Shown in pieces: positions 1 through 10,342 of a stretch of DNA of 64,000 nucleotides (positions within the stretch are counted from its first letter, which is position 1; every line of letters begins with the position of its first letter). The notes under the pieces were generated by a model. The model saw only the letters and a program-made list of their open reading frames with translations. It was not told where the DNA came from and searched no databases. The position numbers were made by a program, and so were the translations under genes. Location: NCBI GenBank assembly GCA_037976565.1, contig CP137672.1:30075218-30139217 (forward strand), written 5' to 3'. This DNA comes from Mesocentrotus franciscanus (lineage: Eukaryota > Echinodermata > Echinoidea > Camarodonta > Strongylocentrotidae).

Positions 1-1425
1 TCCAATAATAATGCACCTTCTAAGACTGGTTATAGTTTTTGAGAAAAAAAATAGTGCTCTGGTCAGGGCCTTAGGGGAATATTATGCTTATATTTTAGAG
101 CGTATCTGGTATGGTAAGTATATCTGGGTGAAGAAGGAGATAATGGAAGTTTGTTGTTTGGTAGTTGGAACGTAAGCTTTATATCATGTTTTTTAAGAAA
201 CAGACAGTTTGTATGAGATCAGGAGTGGAAATTTTCTGTCATTTTGAGAACCAAATTTTGCATCAGTGATATTCTGTTTTATATACCTCACTTAAGAAAT
301 CCAGCCATCTGATTGGTCGAAATTGCAGTCGTTGTTTTAACTATTCCCGAAAAATGCCAAAGCCATGTAATAGTTAAAAAAAATAGTTTAAAAATCCCGG
401 CAAAGTTCCAATTACCGGGAATTAGTTCAGTCTTGCTGAAATACCCATTGGTTTACGTGTTAAAAACTGGTTTGTGCGAGCACGGACACCATAAGTGTGC
501 GAATAATCGGTCGCTAGCTTAATTTACCAATTTTTAATACATCGTAGCGCAGACGACCGTACGGCAATCTCTATCGTACTGAATTCCATAAAAAAATATT
601 TTCGGCAATGGATCAAAGCAACCAAGAGGTAGAAGCGTGTAGCAGGTTGCACCCCTCCCTTCCAAGTTATTAACTTTTTCAAGTCACCCTCAATAAAGAT
701 AACATTTCAGAGAATATAAGAGTGGTAATAAAATTAATAACATGCTAAATGTTAGTCCTGACTCTTGCCTGCAGTGTAGGCCTACCAGACTGATATCATC
801 TATTTTTAAACGAAATTTAGACATTACCAAAAAAATCCAATGGTGAGGGATATCAACTTGTGAAAGTATTATGTTACCAGTGGGCAAATGCATTAATAAG
901 CAACCAGGAAAGGTTCATGTAGACAGAAAATTCTTTATTTCCTGGTGATAGAAACATACATTTTATGAATATTGATGTCTCCAAACAACATTCATCGTGA
1001 AAAACCCATTCCAATATTCTGTGTAAGGAGATCTAAAAAAACATAGTTCTCATTAGTAAATGAAAAACATATTGCTTTTGGTTCTTCATTTGACTCTCTT
1101 CCTTCTTTAATTAAACCAACTGAATCCTCTCTGCGGAAACTCAATTCAATGAAACAGAATATCACTGATGCAAAATTTGGTTCTCAAAATGACAGAAAAT
1201 TTCCACTCCTGATCTCATACAAACTGTCTGTTTCTTAAAAACATAATATAAAACTTACGTTCCAACTACCAAACAACAAACTTCCATTATCTCCTTCTTC
1301 ACCCAGATATACTTATCATACCAGATACGCTCTAAAATATAAGCATAATATTCCCCAAGGCCCTGACCAGAGCACTATTTTTTTCTCAAAAACTATAACC
1401 AGTCTTAGAAGGTGCATTATTATTG
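1..1425. mobile_element. Long inverted-repeat (foldback-like) element, possibly cut by window edge
   Basis: Bases 1-279 reappear as the reverse complement at about 1,152-1,425, with a few substitutions and small indels. The left arm begins TCCAATAATAATGCACC at base 1 and the right arm ends GGTGCATTATTATTGGA at 1,425. The arms flank an 870-base middle with no recognisable coding sequence. Arms of this length suggest a foldback or long-TIR DNA transposon relic without its transposase. The divergence between arms argues against a palindromic assembly artefact. The left end may extend before the window, so the true terminus and any target duplication cannot be judged. Confidence 0.6.
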
Positions 1426-1982
1426 GAAGGGTGTTATAAACAAAAGTCCCAAATTTCATTCAATCTTTTTTGTTTCTTGTTTTTCTTTTCACTTTCCTGT
1501 TAAACCCTGTCAATAATGTGGCATTGATTATTTACTCGTTTTTAATTAGTTTTTGAAGAACTCCTAGGTGAAAGAAATCATAACTATTCTTGAATATTAT
1601 TACTTGTTTTAGAACATGTTGGGCCTGTCTCACATTGCCTTCCATCATTCCATGGCAATTTTCCATGTTTCTTTCAGCTTATTTCTCACTTCTTTTCCAT
1701 CCACTCAACTAATTCCTGATCATGCATTAACCTCATACCTACCATCACCCATGCCTAAGCTTTTTAGGGAGGGGGTCCCGTAAAGTAATTTTGACATTGT
1801 AAGAAATAAACATGAGCAATATTTCATTGTAGGTTACTTTAAAGTCAACCTCTTTTTTCATCGCCCATTCACATCAGTTCCCTGAAAGAAATGCTGGAAT
1901 ATATATTCCCCTCTTTCTCTTGTCTTTCTTCCTTTTCTCTTCCCCCTTCCTTTTTTCTTCTGCCCGTTTCTTCCCCTTTTTC
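1426..1982. other. Intergenic spacer
   Basis: No coding potential or recognised repeat is seen. It ends in a pyrimidine-rich run (1,905-1,982) just before the next element. Confidence 0.5.
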
Positions 1983-2437
1983 CCAGGTAGCAAGCCCATA
2001 TGAGGCCCATATGGGGATGATCTGGATCACTTGTGCCATCTGGGCTATTGAATGGAACCCATATATGTATCCCATATGGGGCCAATATTTAGTAACCCAT
2101 ATGGGATCTATCTGGGCCAGCCCTTATGGGTTCCAGATGGGAATGAGCTGGGCGTACACATATGGGTAGAATATGAATATGCCCATATGGGTAACACATG
2201 GGGAAAATCTGGGTTAACCAATATGGGTACCAGATGGGATTAAGCTGGGCATACCCATTTGGGCCCAGTTTGGTATGGGTCCCATCTGGGTCCCATCTGT
2301 CTTATATGGGTTTACCCTATGGGTCCCATATGCTTCTTGGGTGCAGATGCCTTAGGGCCCCAGATGGTTTTCCATATGGGGCCCATGTTTCAGAGAATAT
2401 GGGACCCATGTGGGTCCCACATGGGCTTGCTACCTGG
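1983..2437. mobile_element. MITE-like element built of CCCATATGGG palindromes
   Basis: The 455-base segment starts CCAGGTAGCAAGCCCATATG and ends with the inverted form ATGGGCTTGCTACCTGG (2,421-2,437), which are terminal inverted repeats of about 18-20 bases. Between them lie about a dozen copies or near-copies of the self-complementary word CCCATATGGG and relatives (CAGATGGG, CCATCTGGG, TGGGTACC). The whole element could fold on itself at many registers. No clear target-site duplication was found. Open frames across it are products of the repeat. Confidence 0.65.
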
Positions 2438-3305
2438 TTATTATCCTCTCTGTCTCTCATTATCTCTCTCTCCCACTCTCTACTTCTTTTTTGCACTTTT
2501 GCGCTTCGCGCTTAACATTTAGCTCGTTGCTTTTTAACGCTGCGGCTTTGCATTTGGCGCACTGCATTTCTATGATGCTGTTGATTGAATAAATTGAATA
2601 AATTCATCAATTACTGATGAAGCCGTATGAGCGAGAATTCATTATTAGTTGTCTCATATACGGTTGTCTCATTTACTTCGTTTTCTATTTATATATGTAT
2701 GTATTATGAAAATGAGATAGCAAAATGTGTATATTGATGGTCGAGTAATAACCATTAACTACTCTCATCGGGCTTTCATCATTAATTTTTCTCTTGATGG
2801 TGAATTATTGGGGGGGGGGGTGATTGTACAGGCCATCCCCCACCTGAAATATTGGGGGTCGACACCCATGCCTACAACTGTAGTGTAAAGTCGTTACACA
2901 ACGAATTTGCAGTGCATCCCGCTGCTAATATTCAAATTAAAGATACAAAATATCAGGAAGTCGAGAGATATTCCGTTTAAATAAATATTCTTCTCATTTC
3001 CCTTCCCTGATCCCTTCTTTTCCTGTTCTCTTTCCGCCAATTGATTGGGGGGGGGCACGTCTGTATATCAATGCTGCTGTAATCTGTTATGTAATACTCA
3101 CTTCTAAATAGAGTGTTGTTGATTATGCAACACTTCGCAGGCCCATTCATGATTAGTTTCTTTTTACAATAGACCTGTAACAATATGGGAAAATCGATCG
3201 GTATAATATACCTCCCTGGTATAACGCTCGTCAGGCAAAGCGTCTACCGGTAATCTCCGAATACGGAATAGACATACGGATTAGACATACATGTTGTCTT
3301 TCAAA
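2438..3305. other. Intergenic spacer with poly-G runs
   Basis: Contains a CT-rich patch (2,448-2,490) and G homopolymers at about 2,810-2,820 and 3,047-3,055. No gene or transposon signature was recognised. Confidence 0.5.
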
Positions 3306-3322
3306 ACAGAAGAGGGCCGGGC

Positions 3323-3345
3323 AGAGAGAGAGAGAGAGAGAGAGA
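3323..3345. repeat. (GA)n microsatellite
   Basis: Pure GA dinucleotide run followed by G's. A short TA-rich run follows at 3,402-3,419. Confidence 0.8.
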
Positions 3346-3479
3346 GGGGGGTATGCAATATACGATATAATGCAGGTCTATATATACATGTGCATTGTAC
3401 ATGTATATATATATACATATTAATGAAGGTTGAACATTTGTCAATCTGTCGGTGATTTGAAAATATATACACCTACACG

Positions 3480-4487
3480 TTATCGAGAAAAATACTAAAA
3501 CAAAACAAAGCAGAATATAACAAACCAAACACCGACAACAACAAAGCCCCCCACCAACAACAAAAAAAAGGAAAAGGAACACACTAAAAAGGAAAACATA
3601 AAAAAAAACCGAGCTTAAACATAAAGAGAAAAGACAACGAATGCAAAAACAAATGGCCTACGTGTAACAATTAAGGTCGGTGACCGAACCCGTTTTTAGT
3701 TGCCCGGCAGCTTAATTTTCACTTACATTTAGGTTTCGGCGGGATGTCGGGCAACTGAGCTGAACAACGGCGCTATAACCGTGACCAAGTCAAGGCTTCT
3801 CACAGTGCCCCCTCTTCATTTTTGTTTGTTCTGTTCTGGGGTTTTTAAGCAAATAGACGATAGAGGAGCCAGAATGGAAAACTTTTGAAGTCTTGTTACC
3901 CGTTTTATATCAATGCATTCAGATTTATGCACTATTCTCCCACATTATTCTACAGAACAACAGCAACAACAGAAGCAAACAACCACAAAAATATAAATAA
4001 CAAGAACAAGAAGAACAAAAACAATCTCGGTGACCCATAATCCTGCCAGAGTACCAACCGACATAACAACACATAAAGAATGCATGATAGTCTCCGTCCG
4101 GCCATACAAATACATGTACAACTAAAAAACAAACAAACAAAACGAAGGAAAACGAAAGAAATAAGTTTAAAAGATTCTGACCCCAATTTGCCAAGTTACC
4201 ACATAGGCCGCCTCCCAAAAAACAAACTAAAACAAAACAAAACAAACAAGAGATGAATGTAGTTAATTGACAACTATAGTTTCATGAAAAGTTTAATAAC
4301 TGTAGTAGACACAGGTCTGGGAATAAATATAGTACCCCCACCTCTGTCTATTTGTTAGATTGTTTGAATGATGATCTAAAATTTGATTATTCACTTTCCG
4401 ACACCGGTTAAGAATTTTCTTTTGTAATTACAGTACATGTATTAGTACACTGATGATAATTCCAAACTGTCTCTGCTTCTCTTTTAA
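3480..4487. other. A-rich intergenic spacer
   Basis: Adenine-rich stretches with AACAAC and AAAC runs (3,500-3,620; 3,950-4,250). Minus-strand open frames here are low-complexity Phe/Leu/Cys products and are not genes. Confidence 0.5.
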
Positions 4488-4506
4488 AGGGACTTGGTAA
4501 CATTGT

Positions 4507-4557
4507 CAGGCGCGGATCCAGGGGGGAGGCCGAGGGCCTGGCCCCCCCCCCCGCAAA

Positions 4558-4590
<33 letters not shown>

Positions 4591-7375
4591 AGGAAAAGAA
4601 GGGAAAGGGAAAGGAAAGAGGAGAGAAATGGAAAGAAAGAAGAGGAAGGAGAAAAGAAAGGGGGAAGAAGGAGATCAGGGGGGCCAAAGGGCCTTACCAC
4701 CCAGGCTGTTGCCCCCCCAAAAAAATAAGAGAGAAGGAAGGCAAGGGAAAGAAAAAAGGAAAAGAGGAGATAAAGGGAAGGAAAAAAATAGGAAGAAGAA
4801 AACAAAAGAAGGGGGATATCAGTTGCAATTTTCCCGCAAACAAGTTGTGGATCGGGGGCAAAGGCTCTTGCCTCTCCCTGGAAATATTGTGAGAGGATGG
4901 GAAAGCGTGTGTGTTTTTATTATAGGGCGAGAAGACATAAGCCCCTGAACACTGGCGTACTGATGGGGGGTAGTTGCCCCCAAATAAAATTAAAACGTGG
5001 TTTATTTCTAAATCGATACCAGTGATTTACAAATGTTGCTGAAATGACATGATTTTCCGGGATTTTTCTCAATTTTGTTTTGTAAATTATACTTTTTATG
5101 GGTTTGTTGGAAAATTACAAATTCCCAAATTTACAGTCAGGCAAAAATATGCTTATTTAGAAGCCTTCATGTCAGTGCCTGCAGAACGGCGGGGCTAGAG
5201 CCCCCTCACTTTTTTAAAACGTATTTCAAAGAGAAAAAGAAAGAAAGAGCAAAAGAAAGAATGAGTGACCTGCCAGTGTCACAAATAAGGTATCAAAATA
5301 TGCTCATCTGACCGAAATTAAATACCTAAAACCCCTGAGCTTCCGGGGGCTCTGGCCCCCTGGATCCCACCAAGGGCCCTAAGGCGGGCCCCTGGATGCT
5401 CATCTGACCTTAATTAAATGCCTAAAACCCCTGAGCTCCATAGGGCTCAGCCCCTGACCCCCGCCAAATAGTGACCTGCCAGTGTCACAAATAAGGTATC
5501 AAAATATGCTCATCTGACCGTAATTAAATGCCTAAAATCCCTGGCTTCCGGGGCTCTGCCCGGACCCCATTAAGGGCCCTAAACGGCCCCTGAATGCTTA
5601 TCTGACCATAATTAAATGCCTAAAATCCCTGAGCTTCATGGGGCTCAGCCCCCTGGACCCCCCGCCAATTAGTGTCCTGCCATTTTCACATATAAGGTAT
5701 CAAAGTATGCTCATCAAAACATAATTAAATGCTTAAAACCCCTGAGCTCCATAGGGCTCAGCCCCCTGGACCCCGCCAATTAGTGACCTGCCATGCGCCA
5801 GTGTCACAAATAAGGTATCAAAATATGCTCATCTGACCGTAATTAAATGCCTGAAACCCTGAAACGGTCCCCCTGAATGCTCATCTGACCATAATTAAAT
5901 GCCTAAAATCCCTGAGCTTCATGGGGCTTAGCCCCCTGGATCCCCGCCAATTAGTGTCCTGCCAGTGTCACATATAAGGTATCAAAGTATGCTCATCTGA
6001 ACGTTATTCAATGCTTAAAACCCCTAAGCTTCCGGGGCTCCGCCCCTTGGACCCCACCTAGGGCCCTAAGGTGGGCCCTGATGCTCATTTGACGGTATTT
6101 TAATGCCTAAAACCCCTGAGCTTCCGGGGGCTCTGCCCCCTGAACCCAACCAATGGCCCTAAGGCGGGCCCCTAGATGCTCATCTGACCGTAATTTATTG
6201 CCTAAAACCCCTGAACTTCCGGGGGCTCTGCCCCCTGGACCTCACGCCAATTAGTGACCTGCCAGTGTCACAAATAAGGTATAAAAATATGCTCATCTGA
6301 CCGTAATTAAATTGCCTTAAAACCCCTGAGCTTCCGGGGGCTCTGACCCCTGGACCTAACCTAGGGCCTAGATGCTCATTTGACAGTAATTTAATGCCTA
6401 AAATCCCTGAGCTTCCGGGGGCTCTGCCCCCTGAACCCAACAAATGGCCCTAAGGCGGGCCCCTAGATGCTCATCTGACCGTTATAAAATGCCTCAAATC
6501 TCTGGGTTTCAGGGGGCTCAGCCCCATGGACCCTACGCCAATTAGTGACCTGCCAGTGTCACAAATAAGGTATAAAAATATTCTCATCTGACCGTAATTA
6601 AATTGCCTTAAAACCCCTGAGCTTCCGGGGGCTCTGACCCCTGGACCCCACCTTGGGCCTAGATGCTCATTTGACGGTAATTTAATGCCTAAAACCCCTG
6701 AGCTTCCGGGGGCTCTGCCCCCTGAACCCAACCAATGGCCCTAAGGCGGGCCCCTGAATGCTTATCTGACCGTTATAAAATGAATCGAAATCCCTGGGTT
6801 TCAGGGGGCTCAGCCCCATGGACCCCACGCCAATTAGTGACCTGCCAGTGTCACAAATAATGTATAAAAAAAATTTAATGCCTAAAACCCCTGAGCTTCC
6901 GGGGGCTCTGCCCCCTGAACCCAACCAATGGCCCTAAGGCGGGCCCCTAGCTGAATGCTTATCTGACCGTTATAAAATGCCTCAAATCCCTGGTTTTCAG
7001 GGGGCTCAGCCCCATGTACCCCACGCCAATTAGTGACCTGCCAGTGTCATGAATAAGGTATCAAAATATGCTTATCTGACCGTAATTAAATGCCAATACC
7101 CCCTGAGCTTCCGGGGGCTCCTAGACCCCACGCCTAGACCCCACGCCAATTTATGCTACGCTCTACCTGATCGTAAATACTTTAGCCTCCCCCATCCACT
7201 TTGAAAAACATTCAGCGGGGCCTGCATGTAAGAGTGGGGTGATGCGGATTTTGTTCTGCCCCCAAACATTTTTGCCTAATACGCCACTGCTGGTCACCAT
7301 TACGTACCAATATTTGGCTCGCATAATTTCAAATTTGGGCCTCCCCCCCCTAAGAAAATTCTGGATCCGCGCCTG
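4507..7375. mobile_element. Non-autonomous hAT-like DNA transposon carrying an internal satellite
   Basis: Perfect 15-base terminal inverted repeats CAGGCGCGGATCCAG (4,507-4,521) and CTGGATCCGCGCCTG (7,361-7,375) are flanked by an exact 7-base duplication ACATTGT (4,500-4,506 and 7,376-7,382). CAG/CTG ends with a short target duplication resemble hAT elements, although hAT duplications are usually 8 bases, so the superfamily is inferred. Inside the ends lie C/G homopolymers and a purine-rich stretch (4,555-4,810), then a long tandem-repeat block. No transposase frame was recognised. Confidence 0.7.
5190..7145. repeat. Complex tandem (satellite-like) array inside the hAT-like element
   Basis: A mosaic of diverged units, roughly 90-150 bases each, sharing the phrases GCTCATCTGACCGTAATTAA, CCCCTGAGCTTCCGGGGGCT and AGTGACCTGCCAGTGTCACA. 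Units appear in full and partial forms in varying order, as expected of unequal exchange. Minus-strand open frames rich in GRAPGSSG repeats are by-products of this array. Confidence 0.8.
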
Positions 7376-7901
7376 ACATTGTTCAGATGAGAGAAAATGG
7401 TGCTAAGGTAGTGACTTCAATGCTAGATGTAAAATTAAAGATAATCTGAAAGTTTGAGTGAAAACAGACCATTATTAACGATAAAAATTGGGAAAAACTG
7501 ATCTGATCGATTCCTAAATTCTCCCAACTATATTATTACAATTTAATTACATTTTAGGTGAATGTAAATCGTAAATCCAGACATTCAAGAGTTGAACGAT
7601 TTTAAAAACCTTGTCTTACATGTACATGTATGTCTTATTTCCATGGAAAAACGGTTGGGAAAATTCAAAAATTGTTGGGAGAATTTACTGTTAGAAGGTG
7701 TTGACCAGTGACGCCTTCAAAGAAAACCATAAATATCTTTGTGATTTGATAATTTTTTTCAGGATTTTTTGCATGCTAGAGGGTTAGTACAGTAGAAGAA
7801 ATATAATAAGTAACATTTCATACAAAAATTACGCAGTTTTTTCATCAACCTTCAACAATGTTACCGAGTCACTTTAATACGTAGTACACTGTTGCCCGAA
7901 T

Positions 7902-8120
7902 AGTTGGAATAATTTTTTCCTAAATCTTTTCATGAAATGATTGACAATATTGGTTTATTCTTGATAAAGTTTATATTTTCTCAGAACTTTATTCATCAAT
8001 CTCTATGACCCTTTAGATTGACCAATTAAGTTCTGAGAAGATATAACCTTTATCTATCAACAATGAATCATATTCTCACAATCACTTCATGAAAAGAAGT
8101 TTTGAAAAATTATTCCAACT
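7902..8120. repeat. Imperfect foldback (hairpin) element
   Basis: The left arm starts TAGTTGGAATAATTTTTTCC and the right arm ends ATTATTCCAACT. The arms pair along nearly their whole length, including CTTTTCATGAAATGATTG with CAATCACTTCATGAAAAG, and TTTTCTCAGAACTT with AAGTTCTGAGAAGA near the centre. It begins about 25 bases after the TTAA MITE ends. Probably a small MITE. Confidence 0.55.
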
Positions 8121-8966
8121 TTTTGGAACATCATTTTATCGATTTTATCAATGAATTAAGAAAATATGAAGTTAACTGTACCATTAAAAATAATAAATTT
8201 TATTCAAAAATAGTGAAGTAAATTAATTAATAACTCTCTTATCACAAAACATCACTCATCTTCAGTTCCATCTTGAAGTAAACTGAGAAAAAAACCCTGG
8301 AAATTTGAAAAATGTAAACTTGCCCGGTTGAGCTATTGTTGAGCTGATGAATCACTCGAAAGGACCATTGATTGATATTCTGGTAACACTTTTGGATTAC
8401 CCATAACAAAACTTTTAATAATTGTTGGTACAATTAGTTGGTACAATTAATAGGCTCAAAAATGAAAATACAGTCACACCATCATATATCTGTATCATCC
8501 TGTAGCCTATTTTGTATTTCTCCTTCCTCACTTTCTTAATTTCATAAACGCCTCAGAATATTTTGAATAGATAGATGGCGCAATATAAGTATGTTATATT
8601 ATTATCATTATTACTATATATGTAGTACGATAGAATTATCCAATGACAATTTTCAGTTCTCAGATTCTGAAGGATGATATTAAACACTATTTCTCTACCA
8701 CACATATAATATGTTAAAATTATGCTAGTTACAATTTTAAACCTGCAAAAGGTACATGTACACATATCACCTTGAAACTACATTATGTATCATCATATAA
8801 AGGATAATAAATAAAAATGATAAATGAGGATGAAATTTACCTTGAGTACTGATTATCTAAATCAGTTTTTGAAGGACTGAATGCTGTGACATTATTCTTC
8901 CAGCATCAACACATTAAAAAAAGAACCATGTGACCAAACATCCATCTTTGTATCATTCTTTCCCAG
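8121..8966. other. Intergenic spacer
   Basis: AT-rich sequence with no convincing gene, RNA or mobile element. Short open frames have no recognisable family signature. Confidence 0.5.
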
Positions 8967-9087
8967 GCATTGTTTCACAAAACCTTCGGAAGTACAAATT
9001 CACCAACATCCTATCGAATGCATGATAATTTCAATACACACGTTTACATGGAATGATAGATATCCAATGATATTTTGTGAAACATGG
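8967..9087. mobile_element. Short MITE with TTTCACAAAA-type ends
   Basis: The left end ATTGTTTCACAAAACCTT and the right end ATATTTTGTGAAACATGG are inverted relatives about 100 bases apart. The class is inferred from structure alone. Confidence 0.4.
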
Positions 9088-9821
9088 CCCATATCTTTTT
9101 TTTTTAATTATTAAAAAAAAAAATTGGTTTTGGTTTGTTTTCCTTGCAGAATGCGTTTGAAGTCTGAAAATTGGAATTGAGCTTAAATTGCAAATACGTA
9201 GGTAAAGCACAGGAAAACAATCTACGTGTGGGAATTGCTGTCACTAAACCCCCAACGATAATAACAATACAAACATCTCTAATAAATAGCAAGTCTACAA
9301 TTAAACACTTCCTAGGTAATTCTAAAAATAAATGTATGTGAGACAGACACTTTTTTAATAGTATTGAGAATTGAGATGAATAAAATGCAAGAAAAGCACA
9401 GATGTAAAAAAGGCCACTTGAAATTATATACACTCAGTGAAGATATAATTGTCCAATTCCATTATTTAGAAATCACGTTGTAATCTAATCCAATTAACGT
9501 GATCCAATGGATTCTTTTGTTCTGTTTGTAAACAGCTCAAAATCTAAATAATCTCAACTTACTTGAAGGAATCAACTTATCAACTACAATTGTACATTTG
9601 TAGGCAAGGCATTAGTGATAGTACATATAAGCAGTATGTTCATCTTCTAGGGTCCAGGTTAACTTGGCATTGGGGACATCTCTGACTCTGCGGAAACTCT
9701 AGTTCGACTTAGCCATGAGTCGAACTACATTTCAAACCACAAATTCTGGACATTGTTTGATAGGAATGTGTGAAACAGTTGACCCGTTGACTACTGAATT
9801 CTCTCATTCTCACAGGATTAA

Positions 9822-9999
9822 TACAGGAACCACCTGGGACTCATATTTCACAAAGCCTTTTTTTCAATGACAAATGACAAAAATAAGTGACATATCTGCT
9901 GATTAACCAAACAGAAGCAAGGATTTCACTAGCTTATAACAAAAAACTGTCATTTGGCACTGATGACAAGTTTTGTGAAATGGGGCCATGGTTCCTGTA
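9822..9999. mobile_element. MITE with TACAGGAACCA ends
   Basis: Begins TACAGGAACCACCTGGGACT and ends with an inverted counterpart (GGGGCCATGGTTCCTGTA). The inner parts also pair (TTTCACAAAG with TTTTGTGAAA, AATGACAAATGACA with TGTCATTTGGCA). The TA at each end fits a Tc1/mariner-type target but does not prove it. Flank plus end sequence at 9,789-9,834 recurs at about 18,692-18,735. Confidence 0.5.
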
Positions 10000-10342
10000 A
10001 GCAAAGGGTTAATAAAGAGGTAATGCTGAACATTTCAAAAGGTGCAATTTCACAGAACATGAAATTTAATGTTAGTTATAGATCCAACACTTCAGTCTAC
10101 TAACTCTAATCACCGTTCAATGCAGAGTCTGCCCTGGTGCTAAAGCTAGCTCGATCCCCATGTTCTGACATAGTTGAATTAAATATGTAGTGATCAGGTT
10201 AATGTAACATAATGGAAGCAATTTCGAGTCATTGTGCACTAAACACAGAGATGCTCTGAAGCACATACAAAGGTTCGTCTCTTTCGTGGCTATATAAATA
10301 ACCCATCTGAATGTTCATTAAATCCCTCTTCTGGGTCAAAGG

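Larger units (their letters stand above)
4488..7873. mobile_element. TTAA-flanked MITE interrupted by a nested hAT-like element
   Basis: TTAA at 4,484-4,487 and at 7,874-7,877 bracket inverted ends: AGGGACTTGGTAACATTGTT on the left and, as its reverse complement with two mismatches, AACAATGTTACCGAGTCACT on the right. A TTAA target duplication with this kind of end is typical of Kolobok or piggyBac-type non-autonomous elements. Without the 2,869-base insertion and its 7-base duplication, the native element is about 510 bases. No transposase is present. Confidence 0.7.

Noticed and set aside
1858..2592. Overlapping frames rich in Met, Gly and Trp (MGPIW-type repeats) at 1.9-2.6 kb
   Set aside because: They come from the CCCATATGGG repeats read in several frames.
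6195..6924. Three related minus-strand open frames rich in GRAPGSSG repeats, looking like a small repeat-protein family
   Set aside because: They follow the periodicity of the G/C-rich tandem array inside the hAT-like element and have no signal or domain.
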